Source of the DNA: Trypanosoma brucei gambiense DAL972
Taxonomy: Eukaryota > Euglenozoa > Kinetoplastea > Trypanosomatida > Trypanosomatidae
Reading direction: 5' to 3'
DNA: 64,000 bases
Assembly (NCBI RefSeq): GCF_000210295.1
Contig: NC_026741.1
Location: forward strand, 1,426,001 to 1,490,000
Below the pieces are notes generated by a model. The model had not been told where the DNA came from, made no database searches, and saw only the letters and a list, made by a program, of their open reading frames with translations. Positions 1 to 13,200 of this stretch are shown piece after piece (positions within the stretch are counted from its first letter, which is position 1; every line of letters begins with the position of its first letter). The position numbers and the translations under genes were made by a program.

Positions 1-570
1 CTTGATGGCGCAGGGCGACTAAGCACGCAATACGGACGACTCGAGTTCATCAATAGCGTGCGTAACAGTCTCTCGCCTGCTGGGTGCGTTGTCGCCGCCC
101 TCCCAAACCGTGATGCGGCGTTTCTTTATCACATGATACAAAACTGGCGTCTCGCTTTCGCCGGACGCACTGTGCTCCTCGTGCATTGCGTGACGTCACC
201 GCACACAATGCTGATTACATTTCAAGATGATGCGGAACGTGGTCGAGCGAATTTTGGTAGTGTGGGTGGCGTTGATGAGTTTAAAGACCTCCTGCGCACG
301 AAGATATCGCATTACGGTGTGAAGCGGATTCCTTTCGATCTCTCCGCGGAGGTGTCACGCGATAACTTCCGTGTGCTGCACCCCGGTAAGACGTACCAGA
401 TGGATGCGTATCTTCCTAGTGGACACCCACAACTTCGAAGCATCGGGGAAGGTAATTTTGTTTTTGGCGGAGCGTCAAATGGAGGTTCGTGGACTGAGTG
501 GCTTCGGCGTTTGGGCGGTTCCTGGCTGACACCGACGCAGCGCACTGATTTGAAGTGGATGGAAAAGTGA
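1..570 (+). CDS. Unknown protein, C-terminal part (5' end outside window)
   Basis: The frame is open from base 1 to the TGA at 568-570 and gives 189 residues. There is no ATG in the first 57 bases, so the gene almost certainly begins before the window. The visible part is a mixed alpha/beta-looking globular sequence with no transmembrane segment. It contains a hydrophobic strand (TVLLVHCVTSPHTMLITF) and a Gly/Trp-rich tail (FGGASNGGSWTEWLRRLGG). I do not recognise a family. Codon use and composition resemble the following genes, and the coding call rests on the long open frame on the same strand as its neighbours. No function is assigned. Confidence 0.7.
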   Translation, partial: LDGAGRLSTQYGRLEFINSVRNSLSPAGCVVAALPNRDAAFLYHMIQNWRLAFAGRTVLLVHCVTSPHTMLITFQDDAERGRANFGSVGGVDEFKDLLRTKISHYGVKRIPFDLSAEVSRDNFRVLHPGKTYQMDAYLPSGHPQLRSIGEGNFVFGGASNGGSWTEWLRRLGGSWLTPTQRTDLKWMEK

Positions 571-1204
571 CCAGCTTGTTGTTACCCATCAGGTATGCAT
601 TGCTTATTTTGGATCGCTTTGTCGCTCGTGGAAAAACAGTGATAACACATGGGGAATGGTGTTTTGTTTTTGTACGGAGAAAAGGTCTCTTTAACGTCGC
701 ACGATTTTTTTTTTCCCGTGACGGTGAATGTGCGCCGAGTGCGGACGACATCGATGAGTCTCGCTGAGCCGCCGTCGTCACGGTCGTAGTAAATGGGGCA
801 ATGATTTTGTACCCTGCCTGTGCACGTTCTTTATCGATCCCTTTGGCACTCTGTCATCACTTCTTTTTCGTCAACCTTAACATTTACGGTGTTTGGATTC
901 TATGTTTGTTGGTGTTACCTAGTTTTGCATTGAGGGCCACGTTGTGTCGAAAACGGCAGCCCGAAATCTGGGACTAGAACTTTGAGGGGCACGAGTGCCC
1001 TAATTATTCCTCACTCGGTGGAGAAAAGCAACGGGGACACGGGGATTTTAGACAAAAAAACAAAGGCAGAAGGAAAAGAATAAGTAACAAAGGTAAAACA
1101 AAACAGCGGAGAACGAATTTGAAAAATACGCTTAATACAAGCAGAAGGGAGCACTGCACATATTTTAACGTAGGTGACTCAAGGACCGGCACTGACAACC
1201 GAAG
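571..1204 (+). other. Intergenic spacer before the carrier gene
   Basis: No supported gene. It holds a T-rich tract around 704-717 and a second pyrimidine tract at 858-873, either of which could feed a trans-splice acceptor. The segment 1050-1150 is A-rich and probably 5' UTR of the downstream carrier. Confidence 0.6.
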
Positions 1205-3154
1205 ATGATCGCCGACGCGGTGCCTGCTGTCACTCAGGTTGTCTTCGCTATATGCCTCTGCACCGGTGTTAGTACGTTTATTCCGAATTTAGTCGAAACT
1301 GCAAAGGATATGAGCGTTTTTGTATCCCATTTGCTGATCCCATCACTCACCTTTTACAACATCGCAACCCCCCTTAGTGTCGAACTTCTGAAGAAATGCT
1401 CCGTTTTGATCCTTTTCGCCGCTCTTATCGTGGTTCTTGGCGTGCTTATCGCGCAACTTGCCTCGTTCTTTCTCTTCAGGGTGAAAAATACCGGCATTCC
1501 ACGCGATTTACAGCGTTCGGTACATTTTAAACTTTTGCGTCGGCGTGGAAGGCGAGAGAGCGATGACGGGGTTTCGGGGAAGTCGACGCACATCCTCAAT
1601 ATTGTTGTCAACGGAGAGAGGGAAGAGCTGCCTATTGAACCGCGGGATGTCCTTGAGCGCTTGGAGCCTCCGGAGGAAGAGTACGAAAATGAACCATTTT
1701 ACTGTTGTGCTATGACGCTAGCACTTTGTGTGCAGAATGCCGTGACTATTCCACTGTCTCTTCTGCAGGCGCTCGCCGAGACGCTACCGTGGATTGATTT
1801 GGAAGCTGGAACGGCGTATATATTCATGTACAGCATAGTTACCATTTGTGTCGTATGGGGGGTGGGGCCGGTGCTTGTCAGGAGAGCAAAGAAGACGACA
1901 GACAAGCGTCGCATAATTCGTGAGCTTATGGAACAACAACGTAGACTGCAGAACTGTCATGAGGCGACCACACAGACGGAAGTGTCCTGCACTACTTCCC
2001 GCTTAGCTTCACCTACGTTTCCTATGCTCAGCGACCCACCAGCAAATGTCGACGGGCCGAGTGGGGAGGCTAGGGCGGGAGGACCCGTTCACAGGTCAGG
2101 CGTGGCGCCAGAAAGCTCTACTAGTGATCGTGGTGCTGCGCGTTACTCAATAGGTGAAGTAAATCAGTCACATGATGCTGCAAGGGGCCCAATTGTCCTT
2201 CTTACCACGACACCAAGCACTTGCCAAATATTCGGGTGTGACTTAGTGGAAACGGGTCAAATACGTGTCATTTCTCGCAGCCAATTCGCTCGCGAGGAAG
2301 CAGAAGCAAACGCTGGTGTCAGTTGCCTTGGCAGTAGTATGGCATGGCTCAAAAGGACGGTTGCTCAGCTGCTAAGAACACCTTCCTTTACCTCCGTAAT
2401 TCTAGGCGTTTTTGTTGGCATTATTTCGCCGTTAAAGGGTTTGTTTGTTGGGGGAAATTTGTCTCCAGTTATGGATATTTTGAGCGCCCTGGCAAAGGGT
2501 TCGATTCCGTGTTCCCTGTTCTTATTGGCAGCAAATTTTATGAACCCCAAAGCAACGGTGCCAGCCCCGAAGCCGGTGCGGATGCGGGACGCCGAGCAGA
2601 ACACTGATTTTCCGTTGGATGACATTACAGTCAACCGTTCCTTTGCGGAGACCTACTACAGGGAACGCCAAGATATTACGTTTGACATTCACGCTTCCTT
2701 CACACCGGCCCATCTGCCCCAACCAGGTACCGGTTCCGCTGCGGGTGGTAGGGCTGATTTTGCGCCTTTTGCCACCTCTACTCCAGCCACTGATCCTCGA
2801 AAGGGGTTTTTAACCACGCTTTACGATATGTTTTCATTGAACGGTATAAACAAAAATTTTATGTTCGGCGTCATTGTCCTTCGTTTAATCGTGATGCCTG
2901 CTGTTGGGTACGGACTTGTGCTGGCAGTATTGTACATTTCACCCTCTATGCTCGGCGGTGGCAGCTCACAAAACGTCTTACTCCTTGTTTTACTGGGGCA
3001 GCTTGCCTCTCCGTCGGCAATAAACTGCAACATTCTTTTTGTCGCGGAGCGATATATGCCGCACGTTTGGGCGAAGATGCTTTTCTTCCAGTACGTGTGC
3101 TGCATTGTGACGCTGACGGGGTGGTACGGGTTGTCAATTTATATAGTTAGATGA
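1205..3154 (+). CDS. Auxin efflux carrier-type (Mem_trans/AEC) membrane transporter
   Basis: 649 residues starting at the ATG at 1205. About five hydrophobic helices lie in the first ~230 residues (from VTQVVFAICLCTG to YIFMYSIVTICVVWG). The last ~270 residues hold another set (SFTSVILGVFVGIISPL, then the final helices ending WYGLSIYIVR). This 5 + 5 arrangement around a hydrophilic centre, with the early motif LLIPSLTFYNIATPLS and the late motif LLGQLASPSAINCNIL, is typical of the PIN-like/auxin efflux carrier family (PF03547), secondary transporters of organic anions or hormones. The central loop (about residues 230-380) is long, polar and Ser/Pro-rich. A second loop of about 100 residues interrupts the C-terminal half before FMFGVIVLRLIVMP. 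The substrate cannot be read from sequence. The family call is fairly secure; direction and membrane location are unknown. Confidence 0.8.
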   Translation: MIADAVPAVTQVVFAICLCTGVSTFIPNLVETAKDMSVFVSHLLIPSLTFYNIATPLSVELLKKCSVLILFAALIVVLGVLIAQLASFFLFRVKNTGIPRDLQRSVHFKLLRRRGRRESDDGVSGKSTHILNIVVNGEREELPIEPRDVLERLEPPEEEYENEPFYCCAMTLALCVQNAVTIPLSLLQALAETLPWIDLEAGTAYIFMYSIVTICVVWGVGPVLVRRAKKTTDKRRIIRELMEQQRRLQNCHEATTQTEVSCTTSRLASPTFPMLSDPPANVDGPSGEARAGGPVHRSGVAPESSTSDRGAARYSIGEVNQSHDAARGPIVLLTTTPSTCQIFGCDLVETGQIRVISRSQFAREEAEANAGVSCLGSSMAWLKRTVAQLLRTPSFTSVILGVFVGIISPLKGLFVGGNLSPVMDILSALAKGSIPCSLFLLAANFMNPKATVPAPKPVRMRDAEQNTDFPLDDITVNRSFAETYYRERQDITFDIHASFTPAHLPQPGTGSAAGGRADFAPFATSTPATDPRKGFLTTLYDMFSLNGINKNFMFGVIVLRLIVMPAVGYGLVLAVLYISPSMLGGGSSQNVLLLVLLGQLASPSAINCNILFVAERYMPHVWAKMLFFQYVCCIVTLTGWYGLSIYIVR

Positions 3155-3913
3155 CTTACCTGCAAATTAAGATATACAGGAATACTTATGTGCTAACTAT
3201 ATGTAAAGAAAAAGAGTTTTGTATCGTTTCGTTTTCTTTCAATTTGTTTAGTCGTTTCTACACCATGCTGTTTGTTGCAGTGGTTGCCGCTAATGTCGCT
3301 TATCCCGCTGTCAATGACAGAGACGGCAGTGGGAGTCGCGACTGGTGTTTCGCCATCGTTTACTTTGCAGTTAAGGTCAAGTGTTGCTTTTCCCCCAAAT
3401 TCTCTTACCTTTCGATAACGTTCGTTTTCGTTGTTGTGTGTACGACGTCAGGGATTAGTGGTTAGTCAAACAACCAGTAAACGTTGTGAGCAAAAAAAAA
3501 AAATCGACTAATAGGCAGGGATAAAGTGGGGGAGGTAAGGAAGGAGGGAAGAGGACGAAACAGCAGAGTGAAGGACACAGACAAATAAAAAGCGAGAGGA
3601 GGGGAATATTCACGTGAAGACCAGACGCGTAAATTCCCAGGATCCGTTCAACGTATCGCGGTGCAGTGTGATACTTCCCCCTCAATCTCTCCCACTAGTG
3701 TGGTCGACCCTCACATAAGCGCCTTTTCGCCACGTTGTAATTACTATAATCACGGAAGGAGAGAAAGATAAAGGGAAGAGGAAGGGGAAGCACTGGAGGT
3801 ACACTGGTGGGTGTTACGTCAGGGAGGTGGCGTAGAGTGTTGAAGTGGGCGTTGGGAAGGAGACGGAGCTTTGGTCTAGTGAGTAGGTAGTGTGAGGCGA
3901 GTGGAGGGGGGAA

Positions 3914-3945
<32 letters not shown>

Positions 3946-4276
3946 CTTTGAAGAGTCCGTAGAAGGGATCGAGGGGAGCAAAAGGAAAGGGTTCGTGCAA
4001 TCCTCTGGAAGCACCATTAGCGCTTGTTGCAAAACGAAGGGGAAAGGGCCCTTACAGGTGCTGCAGTTTAGTGTAGAGCCACGATTCGGCAACACAGAGA
4101 GTGCAAGCACGCGGTCATTTACTTCCATACACACTTCCAATTACATCTGTGCCGCCGCTGAGTCACCTAGGTGGTGGAAAAGGAACGACAAAGGCGGTGT
4201 GTAGAGGGGAAGTGGACGTTGCCCCCGCTGCTTCCGTAACCCTTTAGGACCGTGCGCATCCACCACATTCCTTGCA
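3155..4276 (+). other. Spacer and probable long 5' UTR of VPS13
   Basis: No supported gene. It contains an A-run at about 3491-3503, a purine-rich stretch (3530-3610), a TA microsatellite (3918-3945) and pyrimidine tracts near 3385-3415 and 4228-4248 that could serve the VPS13 acceptor. Short frames here are low-complexity and not credible. Confidence 0.6.
3918..3945. repeat. (TA)n microsatellite
   Basis: Uninterrupted AT dinucleotide run of 28 bases in the spacer upstream of VPS13. Confidence 0.95.
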
Positions 4277-7200
4277 ATGCTTGAAAAGTACCTCAGCTCC
4301 ATTATTGTGCCCTACTTGTCACAGTTTGTGGAAAACTTGGATTCGAAACAACTAAATGTTGACTTGTGGAATGGCAATGTTGTGCTCAAGGATTTAATGC
4401 TGAAGAAGAGCGTGCTTGAGGCACTAATCCAGGGCGATCCCATCGGTGATAACTTTTCTTTTGAGGGTGCAACGAAAGCAGCACCAACACCTGGTGTGAA
4501 CCCGGCTCCGCGCCTTCCGTTAACGGTACAACGTGGCATTTGTAAGAGGGTCAACCTGGTGGTACCGTACACACAATTGCGATCGAAGCCTGTAGTTATG
4601 GAAATAGGTGAGTTACTTATATGTGTCAAGGGTAATACGGAATGCCGTGACGTGGTGCTGAGTAAGGCGGCAAAGCTCGACGCCGCAGCAGCACGGAAGT
4701 CACGTGAGCTGGAACAATTTGAGGCAGAGCGAAGGCGTACGAGGGAGAACAACGCAAACAATAGCGCTGGCGCAGCTGCTGCCACCAGTGCAGGTGCTGC
4801 TGCGGACACTACAGAGAAGGCACCGGGAGCAACCACCGGGGCCTCGGTGACTCCTTCGGCTACGGAGAAGGGGAAGGGAAAGGACGGTTATCTCTCTCGT
4901 CTGGGGGAACTTGTAGTAAATAACATAGTCATTAAAGTTCAGAGTGTGCATGTTCGTTACGAAGATGAGGCCACTAAGACTGTGGCTGGTGTGATACTCG
5001 GTGATGTCAGATTGTTTACGGTCGATCTTTTCACGGGAAATGAAAAATTTGTCGACCCTGTAGGGATGCGGCGCATGACAAAAAGGTTGGAGTTCGCCGG
5101 CTTGCAGTGCTATTGCGACGACCCAGCGCGATACGAACTGAATCCCCATGGTTTCTTCATATCGAGGGTTAACGATATGTCAAAGTGGGTGATCGCGATG
5201 AGGGAACGTGTCGAGGAAGGTGATGTTGAACATTCAACCATCGTTGGACCCGTGAAGGGTCATGTGGATGTGAATTTGATCTTAAAAAACTTTATTAGGG
5301 ACCTCATTTGGGAACCGTACTTAAAGGTGCGGATGAGGTTGGATAGTTTCCAGTCGAAGTTTAATCGTGCCCAATACCTTACACTAATCCGCACCATCTC
5401 TTTGTTAAGCAACTGGACCAGTCTAACAGAGGTTTTGTCGCGGCGGCCAAACGCACCAGTTACTGGAAATGCTTGTGCATGGTGGCGCTATGCAATTAAG
5501 GCAGTACGATCTGTAACGGCCGCCCCGAAACGTGAGAGATTGTTGCAGCGCATCTCCGAAGTCTGCATTGTGGACTACCACGTCCTCTACCGCGATGTTG
5601 TGAGGAAAACTGAGATGTCACCGGAGAAGCAGCGAGCATACCGCTTTATTACCCGTTTCATGACAGTACCTGACATGATTGCCGGTCGAAAGTATGTTTA
5701 TGCACAACTGGCCAACGCCATTCAACTCAAGCGCAAGGACACCGAAGCAAAGAAGGCCGAAGCGCAACCTGCTGAGGAAGGACCCAAAAAGGGGGGATGG
5801 TTGTCTTGGATTCGTCGTCAGCCTAATGATCCGGAACCTCAGGAGGACGAGGAAGCCCGGGCGCTTGAGGAACTTGAGCGGGAATATGGTCTTGATCCTG
5901 GTGAAGCAAATGGAAGTGATACAGGAGAAGAAAATGAGGAGGAGAAGCTACCGGAATCGTACTGCTGGTTTGATGCTCAGTTCGAACTCTCTATGCACCA
6001 CACCACTCTCTATTTGTCAAAGACTCAGAAACTTGACTTGGTACTTCATGATGTGGGTCTCTTAGTAAAAACTTTTAATGCCCCAAACTCCGTGCAGGTA
6101 CGAATAGTCACAGATAATCTCACATTGTCGAACCCAGTGGAGGATGAAACGCTACGAGAACGGTTGCCGTCGCTTGTTGAAGGTTTGCCCTTCCGTTGTG
6201 GTCCAAGCAGTGAGGATCTTGGCGTGGTTACTGAACGTTCCCGTTCGTGGAACAGTGTTCCACTACTGGAGTGTAGTGCTGCGCTTAACCCGGTAGAGCA
6301 ACCCATTGAAGACACACACCTTGATTTTACTATGAATATGCGTCTACTTCCGTTGCGCGTCGTTGCTGATCCGCCAACTATCGATGCTATTGTGCGCTTT
6401 TTTCATGTTCCCAAAGGGCTCGACGTTGGATATGTTGTGGGTAGGACAAAGGACTTTGCGCTTACGGTCGGTCAAGCTGCCTCCACCGAGTTGCGTCAGG
6501 CTATGACTAACACAAAGGGCTACAAAATCTCTTTGGATGCTGCAGGACCTCACATAATTTTCCCCAAAACTCTGAGAGGGGCTTTGGATGAACCAGCGCT
6601 GGCTGTGTCATTAGGGCATGCCATGTTTGACACGCAGCCCTTGACAGAGACTGAGAAACAGCAACGACTATTAGCGGCGCAGGCTGGTGGGCAAAATGAA
6701 GAGTGGCATTATTATTCTAGCACAGCTGACTTCTCTAAATTCTTCATCGAACTCGGGACGCTGGGGTCAGTGTTGGAGCGACAAGGCAGTGGTTTCATGC
6801 TCGTACCGGAGATAGCGTACTCTGCTTCAGTATTACAGCTTATAGACAGAGATATGGCTAACAACCGGGAGTGGCTCATTGTGCGGATGGTAGTTCCCAA
6901 GTTGTGCATGGCGTGTTCGGTGGGTCAGGCCCATGTCCTGTCGAACATGGTAGAACAGTGGGTCGCGTACTTGGCCGCTGCCGGAACAGAAGATGACAAC
7001 GATCCGGTCGCAATGCCGTCGGTAGACACTGCAGTGCTCGGGGCTGAAAAACTTTTGGCGGCGGCGGGTTCCCCTGGAGGAATAGGTCCAACTGTTGGTG
7101 TAGGAGGTTCGACTTCAGCGGGCGCACCCTCCGCCGAGGGGTCATACTTCAACTCCTGCACAGGGAATGCATCACGGCCTCGGAAAGCGAAAAACTCGGA

Positions 7201-10200
7201 ATCGGATTCGGATGACGCCCTCGCGAGCACAGCACCGGTAGTAGCCCAGCGGGCGCAAGCAGACTTACCGTATGTTCGGTTACACGCCACAATCGAGGAA
7301 CTTGGTATTTCTATTTTTGAGGATGACTTGGAAACACGACAACCCCTTGTTGCGCCTCGCTTCACCATGGCCTTCAGGACAGCTCTTATGACACTACATG
7401 TGCGCACACAGAAGCAGCTGCTGGAGATGGTACTCAACGATCCGTATTGCCTTGATGCTAGGGAACCGGATCACCTTATAATTGCTGGTCCTTCAATCCA
7501 CTGTAACGCAGAAATGGCAGCAGACGTGCCCATGCATGTTGATATCGTGATGCAACCTCCACTAAAATTTTGCCTAAACACGTCGTGCATGGAACTCCTT
7601 GAGGCGGTGGTCGACATCACAAACCTCATAGCCACTACTTCGGATGCCATTCCACAACTTACGAGGAGCGACGAAGATGGTGTAGACACCGTAAAGTTTG
7701 AAAGGGGCGCAAAGATTCCCTTTGACGTTATGCAGGAGTTGCAAATTAAGCAAGTGCAGCATATGTTCCGAATGCCAGATACACCTGTGGTGCAGATGTC
7801 ACTCCGCATTGCTGGTATCGCAACAGTGGAGTTGATGGAACGTTGTGTGGAGAGGCAACCTTCACAAGAGCAATCGGCAGGAAAGGGTGAGAGGCAACCA
7901 AGGGATTACCCCATAGCGTACGCCACCTTCAAGGAGGTGAACTTATTCTTGAGGAAAAACTCCGTCACGATGGAAGTCAACGGTAGCGTACAGCAGGTGG
8001 AGGTGTCACTCTCCGAAGTGCACGACGTTTCCCCATCAAATCGCGTTGTGCTGCAACGTCGAGTAGCACCACCTCATGCCTCGCTCATAAAGTCCAAGGT
8101 GACACAACCGTTGGAAACTGGGGCAACGGTAGCAGTAGCCGCAATGACACCAGGGTCTGGCAGCGGCCAGTTGGCTTCTTCGCAGGAAAACTTACCACCC
8201 AGACTTCAGTCTTCAGAGAGTGAGCAACGGCAACATCTTACGTTCACGTATCGCACCAGCCGCCCGGTGATGCCCATATTTCAAACTGGTGCCGATGGGA
8301 AGCGTAAATTAACCAATGTCTCAGAACTGCGGTTTTCCGGCTTTGCGGAGTTAGAATTCAGCTCCAGCGACATACATTTAGACATTCACAGCGTCATGGT
8401 TCTTTCGCAATATTTTTGTACAGGTCTCTTTGCGGAGTTGTCGGGTCTTTCGTTAAGGACGCGCTACGACGGTCGAGTTCCCGCTGGGCCGTCACTAATT
8501 GAACCACCGCAGCTGCTGACAAGCGTGCGAGTGTTTGCACAGGACCTGACATTCAACCTCCCTGTCGATGCGAGAGTGGAGAACGACATCGAGCGGTTTC
8601 GTGTTTCAGTGGATCATGTTGCGGTGCAAAGTAGCCTTCTTTCAGCTGAAGAAAAACAATCTATGAACATTTCCCTGCGCGAAATACGCCTTCTGCACGG
8701 GTTTCCCCACGGAGTCGACGCCGAACGAATGCAATCAGCGGAGGAGGGGAAGGTGTTAATGCCGACAACATCGCTCGATGTCTCCCTAAAAAGCCCACTT
8801 GATCAGTTGTCTGATGAACCGCTGCGTGTTGAATTGCGGGGAGATGAACTGGTGCTTGCCCTAACAGAGGGAGACATTGTGGATCTGTGCCGCCTTATTA
8901 GTGGGAACCTAACGCGCGCGCCTCCCCCACCACCACCAGCGCCCCCGCGTTTGCAGTCGCTTACTGGAAGTCGCCGTGAATCCTCAGAGGTAGGCGATGC
9001 ACGACGGCCTTCCGTCGCCGCTTGCTTGCCGCAAGAGATAACCGAGGCGCAGAGTGGAGCTCATGTAGTGTGGCGAGCCGGGCGCTTAACACTGTCGCTG
9101 CTCGACACATCAAGTAGTGGCGCTCGTTTTCGTCTTGAGGGCAACGGCTTCACTTTTGATCAGAGGGCCCCTGGCGGTGAACTCAGTTTGCGATGGGATA
9201 AGCTTGAACTGCACGATGTTTATGAAGAAACGTGCCGGGCGACGATGTTACTATGTGGTTGTGGCCGCGTCGAACTGGGCAACCTTCCGGCCCCATGGTG
9301 TGATCCGTGCAAGGGAGCAAACAAAGAAGGAATGAATGACCAAGTTGACAAAATCAACGCGACGACAGGGGACGGTGCTAGTTCCGTAGACTTTGAAGAT
9401 CTCACACCAGAGCAATTACATCAATTATTGCAAGAACAACTGAACCAACCGCAAGATTCTGCATCTGCCGGTGGTCTTTCAAGAGACTTTGTAGATATTC
9501 AAACACTTGTCGTTGACTTCACGTTGGAGCGCTTTGCTGTTTCAGACCAGTGGCTTGCTGTGTACGATTTTGTTTGCAATCAGGCGGTAGTTGAGGCACT
9601 GCAACACGTAGCGTCGACGGATGATTCTGCTCCTCCGCGGAGGCTGTGCCAAGGGTTCAAGGAACCCTCTGAGGGTATGGAAGGGGCCAAACCATTTCGA
9701 TGTATTGTGACAACGCGTGCGGTCAACGTGCCGTTCCTAACGATTTCGCGGGAGGAGTTTCTTGAAGCGGATATCACGTCATTGCACGCCGACGTCATAA
9801 AGTATCTTAATACCACGACGGTAACTGTTAGAATGCATGACTTGGTGGTACGGCATTCTGCCTCAGGTGAGCGTGTGCTGTTTAAGAAGCACGAAACCGA
9901 CGACTTGCATTTGTCCTCGTTTGACAACACTCAGGAAAATCTTCTTCTGACAGGCATAAACTCAGCGCGCTCTCCGCGTACGCCTGCGGGGGGGACGACA
10001 ACAGCACCAGCTGCTGCATTAACTAATCCCACAACAACAACTGCTTCACCTAATCAACCCGTAGGGACAGCCACCCCAGATATTTTAAACCTGAGGTGCC
10101 ATATTGGTGGAACACCTGAAAACCCACAACAGCGTGTAAGAATTGCAGTAGGTGAATTGGCAACTCTCTTTTCCGCACCGCTTGTTGCACAGATTGTGGA

Positions 10201-13200
10201 ATATTGCGCGCAGCCAGACCAGCCAATAGCCAAAATATCGAATTTGGGAGTTATGCGGGAGCAGCGCGAGCGGCTAGCTCGCGCTGCTGACCAGATGGTC
10301 AACAATGGTGCCATACATGTCCAGGTGTTATGGCAGCAGCCCTGCATTATATTTGCGGGGAACGCGCAAGAGTTAGCGAACAAATCGCGCAATATTGAGG
10401 CTCATCTGGGTCTAATGGGGTCGGAAATATTATTTGACAAGCGGAGCGGAAGCTGCACGGTCTCAACTAAAGTGGTTGGAGTGTCCATTCCGGAAATGTT
10501 GGAGGAAACAACAGTACGCTTAAGATACAAACTTGAAGAACGCAACGCAGACATCTCCGTGGTCGTAGACAAAGCAACGGCGCTGCTTCATCCAGTGGGT
10601 GTAGAGAAACTCCTTTGGGTTATTCAGTGGAATCTCATGGTGCCACCCGATGACAGTGGCAACAGTGTAGCTAATAATGTCACGCATTCCGGTGCAGTTG
10701 CGGGGGCTTGCGAAAAGGAAGGAATTAAAGAACCAAATGTTCTGAACGATCGAAAGGAGCAGGTAGTCGGTGAGCGCTCAACTGATCTAGTGGAGGAACC
10801 CATTACCCAAAATATCCATGTAGAAGCCTCCTCTATTGTCCTTGCAATGCATGATGTTTTGGGTTTGCATGTGCACACAACCGCACTCGGTGGGCTCAAG
10901 ATTCACGTCAACGCTGCTGGGGATGTGGATATTGCCGTTAAGTCTGTGACAACAGTGGAGCACTTTACCAACCAGCGGCTCATGGAAGCCTGCGGTGAAG
11001 GGGCTCTCACGGTGCACGTGAAGAGTGCGGAGAAGACAACTTCTGTCTGCATGGCCGAGGTTAATTTTAGGGTGGTGCCGAAAGCGGTAGGAAGTCTTCT
11101 CAACATGTTATTGTCTGTACAGCTTCCGCCTTCCTTGCCGTCAGTATCAGGGGTCCCTACGACTGTTTTGCCATCAGAAACCGGTTGGGAGCATCGACTT
11201 TCTGTTAGATTAAATTGCTGCCGAACCCTAGCTCTTCATGACGGTCAAGAGGTATTTCTTGCCGAGTACAAGGATTTGAATGTTGATTTGTGCTCGTTTG
11301 CCGACGCGTCAAGTACACTCACCGTTTCGATTGGCTGGCTCGTCGTCCAGAACCTGTACTCTAAGAAAGTGAAGGGATCTGAATTAATGCTACCGATGGA
11401 TGGGGAGGAGAATGGGTCCCCTGCCGTCATTGATTTTGTGCTGACTACATCGCCCCCAAATAACAGAAGCGTCACTAGGGATTGTGATTGTGCTGCTGCA
11501 CCCTGTTATGTACAGCAGCTGCGATGCCGAATTTCCTCTTTCTTGATTGTTTCGGTGCCGGATGTTACATATGCAGCTGTCCAGGTAACTGCAGATATAT
11601 TGGGAAACATATCAGATGTAAACCGTGGGAAAGCGTACGACTACGTAGCGGAGAAAACGGCCCAGCAGATACGCGAGAGACAGCAACTAACCGAAGTGGA
11701 GGTGGCCATCGGACGTCCCTGCATTAAGCTTCTCGACGCTGTTGATTCACAAAATGTGGTTGAGGTGTTTCTGGGCGATTTTGTTGTAAGGAACAAATTG
11801 CGCTGTGCTGCTGCTCAGGGAAGTAACGTAGCAATGTGCGCCCCACATGCTGAGGTGTTTTCGCTCAGTATAAACCGCCTATCTCTTAACATTCTCGGTG
11901 GGTCTGCGTTCAACCATAGCAGCAGCATCGAGGTGGAGTTCTCTCGGTTAATCACTGATGATGTCATCCCTACTGTGGCATCAGATGAATCTGTTGGGGT
12001 GCCAAATGATGAGATGATGAGCCTGAATGTTTCCGTACCAATGCTGTCTGCGAGGTTAACGGAGGCACAGTTGAATACCTTACTTGACGTAGTGGGGGCC
12101 TTTAGCTCTTTTGGCTGTTCCCCACCTGTTTGGGGAGATAGTTGTGGGGCATTTCCATCTTCTCACTCACAGGGGGCGAGCGGTCATCACGACGGAAGCA
12201 TGAGCGCCACGAGTTTCCACACCTCTAGTGTAGCTTCGCCTTCAGGGGGGGCTGCTGGAAAGAGGCGGGCGAAGGACCCCTTGCTAGGACTGCAGGTGCA
12301 GGGGGCTGCACATGGTTGTGGACTACCCACAGGCGATGTGAACGTAACTGCCGCAACAGCTGATGGCACCATAACCAACTCTGAGTCTGTCACCAATGAA
12401 GTTAGCACCTCAATGAAGGTAAGCGCTGTAATGCAACGTCTCGTCGCAAACATCGACGACAAATTTGAAATCACCGTTGACCATCTTACCGTGGAACAGG
12501 TTACCACGTCAAGGCTGAGTAGAACTGCAAACGGAAACGATAATTCGAACGCAGTTCCCGTCCCACCACTCACCAATAGCAACAGCAAATTATTCCTGGA
12601 AGGTCTGGTGATTCGGCACTGCTCTTGGGGTAGTTTCGATGACAATAACGAGAGGGCTTCTCTCTTTGCTTCGAGGGATGTTGAAGTTGCTTCTGTGACC
12701 GTCATGAGTGTCAACGGAAACAGCCGGGAAACTGATTCGAGCACCACTGTTCGTTTGGGATGCCTGCATACCACGATCACTCCACAGATCTTGGTCGATG
12801 CCAGGAACATATTGTACGGCCCGTTCTGCATGAAAGTTGCTCGAACCCCGCTTAGCCCCATTCCTATATGTCGTCTTACTGACGATGTTTATGTGCTAAA
12901 GAGCAACTTGTCACTCGACCCTACCCACATCCTCATAACAGGCAACAAGTCACGTTGCTCTTATGTTCTGGATCTCAACCAATATAAGTTGTGTCTCTTG
13001 GGTCCGCCAGCCCCGCACATTGTGTTAGATGACAACTGCGAACTTACAATTACTAATGGCTGCATAGTGGTTCCAGGCATGTACGCGCTCAGCTCCTTTG
13101 TTAGCTTTGGTGGTAACGCATCTGTGTTCACAACAAAATCGTGTGTGATTGAAAAAATAGCACACCACGACCGGGTTGTCGCAGCGGTCTTTCGCCCGGT

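Noticed and set aside
12187..12861. 224-codon - strand frame inside VPS13
   Set aside because: Antisense shadow of VPS13 with no recognisable domain; all genes here run on the + strand.
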